This document shows, one piece after another, positions 1 to 9,300 of a stretch of DNA of 36,413 nt. The stretch comes from Bacteroidota bacterium (GTDB taxonomy: Bacteria > Bacteroidota > Bacteroidia > UKL13-3), in the NCBI GenBank assembly GCA_947453415.1, contig CANGGG010000028.1, positions 1 to 36,413 of the forward strand, given 5' to 3'. How positions within the stretch are numbered: the first letter of the stretch is position 1; each line of letters opens with the position of its first letter. The notes beneath the pieces are model-generated. The model saw only the letters and a program-made list of their open reading frames with translations. It did not search any database and had not been told where the DNA came from. The position numbers and the translations under genes were made by a program.

Positions 1-105
1 TATTCCATTTTTGGTTTTTACATGACTTATGCTTGCATGTTTTTTTAAAACTTCTTCAATACATCGAAGCTTAAATTCATAATTGTATTTTACTTTTCTT
101 TCCAT
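1..105 (-). CDS. IS3-family transposase OrfA, N-terminal 35 residues (runs off window)
   Basis: ATG at 103-105 on the minus strand opens a frame that is open to the window edge. The 35 residues begin MERKVKYNYEFKLRCIEEVL and continue with a helix-turn-helix pattern. This matches the first part of the IS3/IS150 OrfA DNA-binding domain, whose family pattern is K-Y-x-x-x-F-K-x-x-x-V/I then a second helix containing S-I-S-x-V. OrfA proteins bind the IS ends, and the active transposase is normally an OrfAB frameshift fusion with a DDE domain. Only the extreme N-terminus can be seen, so whether the element is intact is unknown. The start codon lies 43 bp inside the IS tip, a normal distance. Confidence 0.75.
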   Translation of the reverse strand, partial: MERKVKYNYEFKLRCIEEVLKKHASISHVKTKNGI

Positions 106-148
106 AAAAATGCCCCCAAATAGTGTCTAACTTTTTGGGGGCAGTTCA
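1..148 (-). mobile_element. IS3-family insertion sequence, left end (partial)
   Basis: On the minus strand the element starts at base 148 with TGAACTGCCCCCAAAAAG, runs on as TTAGACAC, and reaches a transposase OrfA start codon at 105. A terminal TG followed by a C-run, an A-run and GTTAGACAC is typical of IS3-family (IS150-like) ends. Just inside the tip, TGCCCCCAAA (111-120) is complementary to TTTTGGGGGCA (133-142), so the end can fold back on itself. The rest of the element, including its second inverted repeat and any target duplication, lies outside the window. Confidence 0.8.
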
Positions 149-414
149 AACGAGCAGCTTTTTTTATATTTACATCTACTGAAACTACTGAAAATAGATT
201 GAAAAAGCATAATGAAAGTATTTATGGTAAAAATAGTTTTACAAGTACAGTAAATGATTGGTCTGTAGTATTAGATTTAGAAGTTGATTCCATTGAAATT
301 GCAAGAAAAATGGAAAGTTATATTAAGAAAATGAAAAGCAGAAAGTTCATTGAAAAAATTGTCTTTGATGATGACGAAAGAAATGTTTTTATAAATAAAT
401 TTCTAAACCATTGA
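149..414 (+). pseudogene. GIY-YIG nuclease superfamily protein, 5' end removed by the IS insertion
   Basis: The frame is open from just after the IS tip to the TGA at 412-414 and has no ATG near its beginning; the only start-like codon is TTG at 199. Reading from 160 gives FFIFTSTETTENRLKKHN, and the rest includes DWSVVL, ARKMESYIKK and SRKFIEKI. These correspond to the second half of the small single-domain GIY-YIG proteins common in Bacteroidota: the conserved Arg in RLKKHN, the Glu of the MESYIKK helix, and the final SRKxIEK motif. The GIY strand is missing. FFIF sits where the YIG strand is expected, so the active-site tyrosines are lost. The missing codons probably lie on the far side of the IS. 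A short protein from TTG-199 is possible but would not be a working nuclease. Confidence 0.7.
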
Positions 415-510
415 AGGTGCCTGGTTCTCCCGATGCATCGGGACCAGGTGGGCCCACGTTATAAAAACCATTGAAGGTGCCTGGTTCTCCCGATGCATCG
501 GGACCAGGTG
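405..510. repeat. Two direct copies of a 46-bp hairpin repeat (60-bp period)
   Basis: Bases 405-450 and 465-510 are identical. Each copy holds a perfect 14-bp palindrome, CCCGATGCATCGGG, flanked by CCTGGT on the left and ACCAGG on the right, which gives a long hairpin with a 3-nt bulge (TCT) in the left arm. The first copy overlaps the last codons and stop of the GIY-YIG remnant. The second copy repeats those bases with no gene attached. Between them lies GTGGGCCCAC, a 10-bp palindrome (448-457). Confidence 0.9.
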
Positions 511-517
511 TTCTACC

Positions 518-548
518 AAAGCTACTTCAATAATGAGGTAGCTTTTTT
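518..548 (+). terminator. Rho-independent terminator after the GIY-YIG remnant
   Basis: AAAGCTACTTC, a 6-nt loop and GAGGTAGCTTTTTT form an 11-bp stem with one G-T pair, followed by a T-run. It sits directly downstream of the second hairpin repeat. Confidence 0.8.
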
Positions 549-617
549 GTTTCTATGAGTTAAAAGTTTTTGTATCCACTCATGTTGTGTTTTATTAGTT
601 GAATTTAGGAATTAAAA

Positions 618-983
618 TTACAAAATTTGACTGCAAACTCGCTGTATAATCAACTGGCCTATGCGCTTATTGATACTTGATTGGTTTTGTAAATAAAATT
701 CAAACTCTTCTGAAGTAAATAAACCAATGGTTAATCCTATTAATTGTTGTTTGATTACTTGTTCCGCCAACCTAGTTTCTATTATTTTTATGATTTCTTC
801 TTTGCTTTTATCTAAAATAAATTTTGCCAAATGTTTATTTGTTAGTTTTAAAATTAGTTCGTTTTGGAGTTTTAAAATTGGGCGTAAAGTTAAATTCTGA
901 AAGCTTTCTTCAGACAAACTAGTTTTAGTATTGTCTGTAATTATTTCAGGACGTAATTTCAATATGTTTTCATTTCTAGTCAT
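618..983 (-). CDS. Conserved Bacteroidota hypothetical protein, 121 aa
   Basis: A small, mostly helical, charged protein with no signal peptide or membrane segment. It has a patterned N-terminus (ILKLRPEI), a central TLRPILKLQNELILKL helix, and a C-terminal part with GLTIGLFTSEEFEFYL and INKRIGQLI. From memory, similar short proteins occur in many Bacteroidota, where databases sometimes label them 'glyoxalase'. I see no VOC metal ligands or fold pattern here, so I do not adopt that name. ATG start at 983. It lies downstream of mdh on the same strand, separated by a terminator, so it is probably a separate transcript. Confidence 0.65.
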   Translation of the reverse strand: MTRNENILKLRPEIITDNTKTSLSEESFQNLTLRPILKLQNELILKLTNKHLAKFILDKSKEEIIKIIETRLAEQVIKQQLIGLTIGLFTSEEFEFYLQNQSSINKRIGQLIIQRVCSQIL

Positions 984-1048
984 CTATTTGAATAACCCTC
1001 AAATTAAAAAAGTGTTTTAAAATTCATCTTATTGATTTTTTTGACAAA

Positions 1049-1082
1049 AAAAAACTTGCCATTTCTGACAAGTCTTTTTTTG
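1049..1082 (-). terminator. Terminator downstream of mdh
   Basis: On the minus strand ACTTGTC and GGCAAGT pair over 7 bp (one G-T) around a 6-nt loop, followed by a run of nine T. An A-run precedes the stem, so it may also act on the other strand. It lies 22 bp after the mdh stop. Confidence 0.8.
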
Positions 1083-1103
1083 TTAATTTATTTTAGGAGT
1101 TAT

Positions 1104-2045
1104 TTATAAAACTCCAATTTCAGCTAATACACTGTTCATATTGCGAACAGCATCTGCACTTTTGTTAAATGATTCTTGCTCCTCAGCAGTTAATTTATAA
1201 TCAACTATACTTTCCCAACCGTTTTTACCAATAACAACTGGAACACCTAAGCAAATATCTTTTTGCCCATATTCGCCATCTAAAGCTACGCAACAAGGCA
1301 TTACACGTTTTTGATCACGAACAATGCTTTCTACTAAAAAAGCACTTGCAGCACCTGGCGCATACCAAGCCGAAGTTCCTAATAATTTGGTTAAAGTAGC
1401 TCCACCAACCATAGTTGCATCGCTAATTTCTTTTAATTGCTCCGCACTTAAAGTATTAGAAACGGGTACACCATTTAAAGTAGCCAAACGAGTCAAAGGA
1501 ATCATCGTTGTATCGCCATGACCACCAATTACTGTTCCCTGAATGTCGGCAGTTGGTTGGTTTAATGCCATTCCCAAATAACCTTTAAAACGTGCACTAT
1601 CTAATAATCCGCCCATTCCTATAATTCTGTTTTTAGGCAAACCAGTTGCTCTTAAAGCCAAGTATGTCATGGTATCCATTGGGTTAGAAACTACCACTAT
1701 AATTGCATTTGGTGAATGCTTTAACACGTTTTCTGCTACAGTTTTTACAATGTTTGCATTCGTTCCTATTAATTCCTCACGCGTCATTCCTGGTTTACGA
1801 GGAATACCTGAGGTGATAACTACTACATCAGAATTAGCAGTTTTGCTATAATCATTTGTAGTTCCGCTAACGCGAGTTTTCATGCCTAATAAAGATGTTG
1901 TTTGGTAAATATCAAGTGCTTTACCTTCGGCAAATCCTTCTTTTACATCTAATAAAACTACTTCATCGGCCAATTGGCGATAAGCAATAACATCGGCTGT
2001 GGTTGCTCCCACTGCACCTGCTCCAATAACTGATACTTTTGTCAT
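1104..2045 (-). CDS. mdh: Malate dehydrogenase (LDH-like type)
   Basis: Catalyses NAD-dependent interconversion of malate and oxaloacetate in the TCA cycle; cytosolic. At 313 aa it has the normal length for the LDH-like bacterial Mdh class. The Rossmann loop GAGAVG is at 8-13, with Asp33 placed to bind the NAD ribose. The substrate-loop arginines are Arg83 and Arg89 (IPRKPGMTR). Asn121 (SNPMD), Asp149 and Arg152 (LDSARF) and the catalytic His176 (GGHGDTTM) are all present. ATG start at 2045 puts the nucleotide-binding strand four residues in, as usual. It stands alone: a 148-bp gap separates it from the upstream gene and a terminator follows. A box TAATTTCG (2100-2107, minus) resembles TAnnTTTG but has no well-placed upstream element, so I do not call it a promoter. 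Confidence 0.97.
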   Translation of the reverse strand: MTKVSVIGAGAVGATTADVIAYRQLADEVVLLDVKEGFAEGKALDIYQTTSLLGMKTRVSGTTNDYSKTANSDVVVITSGIPRKPGMTREELIGTNANIVKTVAENVLKHSPNAIIVVVSNPMDTMTYLALRATGLPKNRIIGMGGLLDSARFKGYLGMALNQPTADIQGTVIGGHGDTTMIPLTRLATLNGVPVSNTLSAEQLKEISDATMVGGATLTKLLGTSAWYAPGAASAFLVESIVRDQKRVMPCCVALDGEYGQKDICLGVPVVIGKNGWESIVDYKLTAEEQESFNKSADAVRNMNSVLAEIGVL

Positions 2046-2193
2046 TTTTGTATTTATAATTAATTTTTTAGAAAACTAAAACTGTTTGAAATTGAAGTGC
2101 GAAATTAAATGTAATGCACACCAATAAAAATGATTGTTTGCAGTTTTCAATTTGATAGTTCATACATGATTGCCAATCAACTTTAAATAAAGC

Positions 2194-3204
2194 CTAAAAA
2201 TAACTGTATTCGTATACATTATTATTTTTTATTTTTCCTTTATTGTTTATTGATTGATAGCTTTCTATAAGTCCTTTAGCGTTATAAGCATAATGGTATG
2301 CTCTTTTCAGTTTTCCCTTGTAATAATATTGGTAATTGATTGTTTTTCCATCATTATATTCTGAAACATAACGTTTAATTTCTTGGTCTTTCTGGTTATA
2401 ATAAAGTTGTTCAAGCGGGAAACTGTCTTTTGAATATTTTACTATTCTTCTTGAAGAATGTCCTTTGTTATCGTGTCCTTCAAAAATTTCTACAAAAGTA
2501 CTATCAGAATTATATGTTCTTTTTTTACATATATTTTGTTGTGTAACTTTTTTTGTAACCTCACCAGTAGGTTCACAAGCATAACTATAAATTTTTTTCA
2601 ACTTATTTTTGTTATTGTAATAACGTGTTTCTTTTATACTGCCGTTGTCATAATAATAAAATTCGTTTCTGAAATATTGTTTGCCTTTTTTATTCAAACT
2701 AGTTGATGAGGCCAGCTTATTTTTATCGTTATAAGTATATTTAAAAGTCCAATATTTTTCATGTTTGTTATTAAAATACTGCAGTTCAATAATTTTTTTA
2801 TTATCGTTAAATATGTATATTGAACTAAATGTATCTTTTCTATAAGCCGTCTCCATGCTGTCGTACCTTGCCGTATCAATTAAATGATAGGTTCTGGTTA
2901 AATAAATTTTACCTTTTTTATTGTATTTTTTGTAAAAATAACCAACGCCATTTTTATCAATTTTATAAATTTCTTGGGTGTTTAATTGATTAGTTTTTGA
3001 ATGAATAAATTTTGTTGTTACTTCTTTTACGCCTTGATTTTTATAGTCATTATTTGCATATAATAATCCTATATTATTTTCATAATTATAATTATTACTG
3101 AAGTCAAATGACGAGTTCCACTGCGCTTTTGAAATATTATTTATAAATAAAAAAAGTATAAAAATAATAAGCTTTTTGCCTATGGTTTTATTTGAAATAG
3201 TCAT
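2194..3204 (-). CDS. Secreted tyrosine/asparagine/lysine-rich repeat protein (unknown function)
   Basis: 336 aa with an N-terminal signal peptide: basic start, hydrophobic LIIFILFLFI, and likely cleavage after SKA before QW. The mature part is a run of imperfect ~20-25-residue units built on a Tyr-x-Tyr-x-x-x-G/N-K pattern, e.g. FKYTYNDKNKL, FYYYDNGSIKETRYYNNKNK, YHYAYNAKGLIESYQSINNK. Such units resemble the YD/RHS-like or MORN-like beta-hairpin repeats found in many secreted Bacteroidota proteins. The RHS core and toxin end are absent, and so is a T9SS sorting domain, so it is probably periplasmic or exported some other way. A box TACCTTCG (3230-3237, minus), close to TAnnTTTG, sits 26 bp before the start. 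Function unknown. Confidence 0.75.
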   Translation of the reverse strand: MTISNKTIGKKLIIFILFLFINNISKAQWNSSFDFSNNYNYENNIGLLYANNDYKNQGVKEVTTKFIHSKTNQLNTQEIYKIDKNGVGYFYKKYNKKGKIYLTRTYHLIDTARYDSMETAYRKDTFSSIYIFNDNKKIIELQYFNNKHEKYWTFKYTYNDKNKLASSTSLNKKGKQYFRNEFYYYDNGSIKETRYYNNKNKLKKIYSYACEPTGEVTKKVTQQNICKKRTYNSDSTFVEIFEGHDNKGHSSRRIVKYSKDSFPLEQLYYNQKDQEIKRYVSEYNDGKTINYQYYYKGKLKRAYHYAYNAKGLIESYQSINNKGKIKNNNVYEYSYF

Positions 3205-3265
3205 AATTAAATGATTGGATTTTGGTATACGAAGGTATTACAATAATATTTTAAAAATAGTCAAT

Positions 3266-3297
3266 AAAAAAACCGCCTTTTTAGGGGTGGTTTTTTT
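3266..3297. terminator. Terminator between the giant surface-protein gene and the secreted repeat protein
   Basis: ACCGCC and GGTGGT pair (one G-T) around a short loop, with an A-run before and a T-run after, so it can work on either strand. Both neighbours are on the minus strand; it follows the stop of the giant gene by about 22 bp and should end that transcript. Confidence 0.75.
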
Positions 3298-3319
3298 AAA
3301 CTAGTAATTTAGTTAATTG

Positions 3320-6300
3320 TTAGTTATTGACTTTTGATATTTTAACAATTTTAGTGTTGTCGCTTTGCGATATTTTTACAAAATACATGCCAGCAGGTAT
3401 TCTATCTAAATCAGTAATCATAAAGTTAGTATTACCAACCAAAGTAGTAATGGTTTGACTGTATACCGTTTTGCCATTTAAGTCATAAACTTCTAAGTGT
3501 GTTTCCTCATTTGTATTGGTAGAAACATTTACATGAATAGTTCCATTAAATGGATTTGGATATACTGATGCATCGAATCCTACTGCATCTTCAGTAGCCG
3601 AAATACTAATTACTTTGCTATAATTAATGGTACCATCAAAATCAACTTGACGTAAGCGATAGTATATAGTTTGTATTGCATTTTGTGTTGCAAAAGCAAT
3701 GGCATCATTGTCATAAACCTGATACTGATTTACAGTATTGCTATTACCAGCACCTTTTACTTTTTCACCAATGGCAGTAAATGTTTTATTATTTGAACTA
3801 AGTTCAACAATAAAGTAATCGTTATTTACCTCACTAGCAGTTACCCAATTTAATTCAGCTTTTTCGTTTACACGTTTACCATTAAATGTAATAAGTTCTA
3901 CTGGCAATGTACCAGCACTACCCACACCAAATGCACTGAATGAAGTAATACCTGAGCGAGTTTGTGTATAAGGATTTGAACCAGAAGCCGCGCCTGCAAC
4001 ATTGCTCATCCAAATAGTTCCATTGTGGTAAGCTAAATAAGAGTTAGTACGTGCAAATCCAGATAATTCATCTGCAGCATTCCATTGTAAAGTAATATTT
4101 GCGTTACTTCCACCTGCCACTGATTCATTTATAATCCATGATTTGCCAACTGCATTTGCAATTATTTTAGCACCTGTAGGAGTAGATCCCGAATAAGTAG
4201 TAGTCACACTATCAATTACCCTAACTGTAAAGTTATCGGTTGTACCTGAATTGGCAAATACGATTCGATTAAATGATGCATTCCCAACTGGAATAGAAAC
4301 GTTACCAGTTTTACCAGTTGAACCTATTCCGTTTATAATGGCCGAACCTGTTCCATTAGTTTTAATATAACTTGTGGTAGAACCTGTATTTGCATATGCA
4401 GTAGATCCCAACGTTAAGTTGTTATTTGCCAATGAAACAATACCATTTGTTAAAACCAAAGAATCATTTAAAGTAACAGCACCACCCAATGTTAAACCTG
4501 CTGCGTTGTTCACTTGAACTTTAGCATAAGTACCTGTAGGAATAGTTTGAGCCGCACTTCCTGTAAATATTAATTTACCATTTGAATTGGTAAATGAACC
4601 ATTATTAGTAATATTTCCAAATACGCTTAATTGCGATGCAGCAACATTTAATGTTAAGCTAGCAGCACTTTGAATGGCAATGTTATTGGCTTGTTGTGCA
4701 TCAACTATTACTGGCATATTTGCCGATCCAGTTGGTATGGTAACATTGGTGGTAGCAGTAGGAATTTGAGGGCAACTCCAATTGGCAGTATTGGCCCATG
4801 CATTGCTAGTATTACCAACCCAAGTTCCAGGGGTATTTACTGTTATTGCAACTGCACTTGATGTATCTACACAAACTGCACTTGCTACTCTTCGGAACCA
4901 AGTGTTTTGTAACAATGAACTTGGTGCATAACCAGCATTAGTATTTATACCAGAAGCATTTGCAAATCCGGCAGTAGCACTTGTGTTACTACTTTGCCAA
5001 GTGTATTGATAGGTTGTGCTTGAATCAATCATAATTCTATCCAAATAAAGTGAAGTTCCATAACCAGAATACATTTCAAACCTTACTTGAGTAGTTCCAA
5101 CCGGTAATGCTACTTTTTTATTGCACCATTGCGCAGCAGAAGGAGTGAAAAGTCCAGTTAAAATGGCAGTAGTAATACCATTAATGGTATCAATGGTTGA
5201 ATTAGAACCCCAAGATATTAATTGAGTAAATCCTGATCCATTAGAAGTTAGAATTCTTAATGAATCGACATAACCTGCACCATAATAGGCATGTGCCACA
5301 TCAAATCTTAAACTATCACCAGCACTTGTTGGATTTATAATACGTGTATCTAAATCAGCTATATTAGTTGCAGAAATTGAATAGTTATTAGCATAAATAG
5401 CACCAGCAGTTCCTGTTCTACCATAACTATTAACAGTTGAACTTAAAACAGCTAACGAAGCTGAATTAGATGATATAGTAAAATTAGGTGATAATGCACC
5501 TCCATTAAATTCCTCAGTAAATCTGTTAAATGTAGCAACTGCTCCGCCTGTTGGAGTTGAACCAGTTAATGCAGCAGGCGATGAACCAACACAGATCAAT
5601 GATGCACCAGCAATGGTATTGTTTGCAAGTGTAGCAGCAGGGGTAAGTTTAATGGCATTGCTCGAATCTACACAAGTTCCAGAAGTTGTTACACGTCTGA
5701 ACCAAACATTTGAGGTAATAGCACCTGAGGTATAATTTGCAGTTGTAGAAGTTCCCGTTGCATTTGAAAATCCAATATTTGAACCAGAAGTACTAGCTTG
5801 CCATTGGTAAGTATAAACACCACTTCCACCAGTTACTGTTCCACCTGTAAGGGATGCAGTTAATCCATTACAAATTGTTTGCGTAGCTCCAGAAGTATTA
5901 TTGGCAAGGGCAGGATTTACCGATACTGTAATAGCTGCCGATGTATCAGCACAAGCACCACTGTTTATTACTCTTCTAAAATAGGCATTTGCAGTAAGCG
6001 CACTCGAAGTATAATTAATGGCATTATTAGTTAATGGCGCTGCGCTAAATCCAGCTATTGAACTGGTATTGCTTCTTTGCCAAATATAAGAATATGTTCC
6101 ATTTCCACCTGCAGGTGTGCTACCAGTTAAAGTGGTAGGCACCATACCCGAACAAATGGTTTGGGTTCCAGAAGCTGTATTACTTGTTATGATTGGATTA
6201 ACTGTAACAGCAATAGCAGCGCTTGAATCTACACATGCACCAGAAGTTAAAATTCTTCTATACCAAGTAGAAGCAGTTAACGAACCAGCATTATATCCTA

Positions 6301-9300
6301 TTAAGTTATTAGTTCCAGAGGCAGCAGCAAATCCAGTAGATGAACTGGTGTTGCTACTTTGCCATAAGTAAGTAAAAGTTCCTGTTCCACCTGTAGGTGT
6401 AGAGCCTGTTAATGCACTTGTAGCTGAACCAGAGCAAATGCTTTGAACACCTGTAGCAATGTTATTAGCTATAGTAGGATTCACAGAAACTTGAATAGCA
6501 CTTGAAGTATCTACGCAAGTTGCACTTACTATTCTTCTAAACCAAGTATTGGTGGTAATTGCCGCAGGAGAATAATTAATATTATTGTTAGTTCCTGTAG
6601 CTGCTGTAAAACCAGTTGTAGCACTGGTAGTACTTTTTTGCCATGTATAAACATAAGGAACAACTGAATCAATAATTATTCTATCAATATAAAGTGAAGT
6701 TCCATATCCTGAATAGAATTCAAATCTGATTTGTGTAGTTCCAATTGGCAATGCTAATTTTTTATTACACCATTGTGAAGCTGAAGGAGTAAAGTAACCA
6801 TTTAAAATAGCAGTAGTAATACCATTTATAGTATCTATTGTTGATTTAGAACCCCAAACTGCTAATCTATTAGTAAATCCAGATCCTGTAGATGTTAGAA
6901 TTCTTAATGAATCAATAAAGCCCACACCTAAATAAGCATGAGCCACATCAAATCTTAAACTATCACCTAAAACTGAAGGTGAAATCACACGTGAATCAAT
7001 ATCAGTATAATTACCAGCAGTAACATTGTAATTATCGGCAAAAATTGCACCAGTTGTTCCTGTTCTACCATAGCTGTTAATAGCTGAGTTGAATTTAGCT
7101 AATGTTCCAACATTTGCTGTCATTGTAAAATTATTTGAAAGTAATCCAGCATTGAAATTTTCTGACATTTTTATTAATCCATTTGGCTTACCATCTAAAG
7201 CATATGAACCGTTTAATGTAGCTGGAACCGATCCTGAACAAATAGTTTGAACTCCAGTTGCAATATTATTAGTTAATGGAGAAACTGCAGTAATTGCAAT
7301 AGCAATACTTGAATCTGCTGCACAAGCACCAGATGCAACCACCCTACGGTACCAAGTATTTACTGAAATAGCACCCGGAATATATCCACTTGTATTATTT
7401 GTTCCACTTGCAGAGGCATATCCGCTAGTAGCATTCAACGTGCTACTTTGCCATAAATAAGTATAGATAGTTCCATTTCCACCTGTTGGTGTGGTTCCTG
7501 TTAATGCAGCAGGAGTAGAACCAGGACAAACAGCGGAATTTCCACTAGTAACATTATTTGCAACTGGAATGTTTACTGTTAAGCTAGCACTATTTGAAGT
7601 TGATGATAAAACAGCGGTAACAATACATTGATACAAATAACCATTCATGGTAGTATTAGCACCAGTAATATTTAATGTAGCAGTAGTGGTATTTGAATAA
7701 ACACCAGTATTGGTTAAGTTAACAAAACCAACACCAGTATTTACTTGCCATTGGTACGTTAAACCTACACCTACAGCAACAACGGCATAGGAAGCGTTTG
7801 CAGCACTACACACAGTGGTATTGATTGGCTGAGTAGTAATGGCAGGTGCAGTATTTACAGTTAAAGTGGCGGTATTTGAATTAGCCACTGGCAAACAAGT
7901 TCCTGTTACTACACAACGGTATGTATAAGTATTCATTCCTATAAGTGCTGCAGTAATATTTAAAGTAGCAGTAGTAGCATTTGAATATACACCGGTATTT
8001 GTTACATTTACAAAACCAGTTCCAGTATTTACTTGCCATTGGTAAGTTATACCAGTTCCGGTTGCAGCTATTGTAAATGAAGTATTAGAACCACTACCAA
8101 CTGTTGCGTTTGAAGGTTGTGCGGTAATTGTAGGAGCATTAATGATTGAAATTTGTTGGGTTAATGAAGTATCAGCGGCACACATACCAGTTGCAACTCT
8201 ACGGTACCAAGTGTTTTGTGTCAAAGCTGCCGGTGTATAGTTAGTAGCATTGTTTGTACCTGAAGCCGATGCGAATCCTGAAGTGGCACTAGTTGTGCTA
8301 CTTTGCCAATTGTAAGTATAAGCAATACTTGAATCCACTACCACTTTGTCAATGAATATATTATTTCCATAGTTTGTTTTAAAATCAAAACGAACTTGAA
8401 TAGTACCAACTGGTAATGCTAAAGCTTTGGTAAACCAATCGCCTGCAGCAGGAGTAATATAGCCTGATGACGAAGCTGCTAATGTAGTAATTCCTCCTGA
8501 GCTTGTATTAGCTGTTTGAGCAATTACCCATGATGCTAATGGGGCAAATCCTGAACCATTGTTTGCCAAAACAAAAACTGAATCGTAAGAACCAGGATAA
8601 CTTTTTGAAGCAATATCAAAACGAAGAGAGTCCGATGCATTGGTTGCTCCAAAAGTTTTAGTAGCAAATTGTGCATTTCCAGCAGATATGTCATAAAAAT
8701 TAGCCATCCAAGCACCAGTAGTACCAGTTCTTGAGTAACTATTTACACCAGTGCTAGCAACTAATAAACTTGATGCATTTGTTAATGTCCAATTGGTTGG
8801 AACAACTCCTCCATTAAAATCTTCATTTATTTTAGTTAAACCAGTTGGCATGCTACCTGTAGGCGTTGAACCGGTAATTACTGTTGGAATTGTACCCGAA
8901 CAAATGGTTTGAGTACCTGTAATGGTATTTGATAATAATGGAGTATAAACTCCAATGGCAACAGCAATTCCAGTATCAACAGCACATACACCTGAGGCAA
9001 CTATCCTGCGATACCAAGTATTCACTGATAATGCTCCTGGGCTATATGAACTATTATTATTTGTACCTGCAGCAGCTCCATATCCAGCAGAAGCGCTGGT
9101 GGTGCTACTTTGCCATAAGTATGTATAAGATGTTCCATTTCCTCCTGTTGGGGTACTTCCTGTTATGGTGTTTGGCACATTACCAGCACAAACATTGCCA
9201 GCACCACTAACCGTATTATTTGCCACCAATTGATTGATAGAAATGGCAACTGCCACTGATGTATCTCTATTGTTACCAGATATTACTAATCTTCTGAACC

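Noticed and set aside
405-510. Direct repeats as a CRISPR array
   Set aside because: Only two copies, the first overlaps a coding end, and the 14-bp gap between them is too short to be a spacer.
405-510. Resemblance of GGTTCTCCCGAT...GGGACCA to a tRNA T-arm and acceptor end
   Set aside because: No acceptor, D or anticodon stem can be formed around it, so it is not a tRNA or a convincing tRNA fragment.
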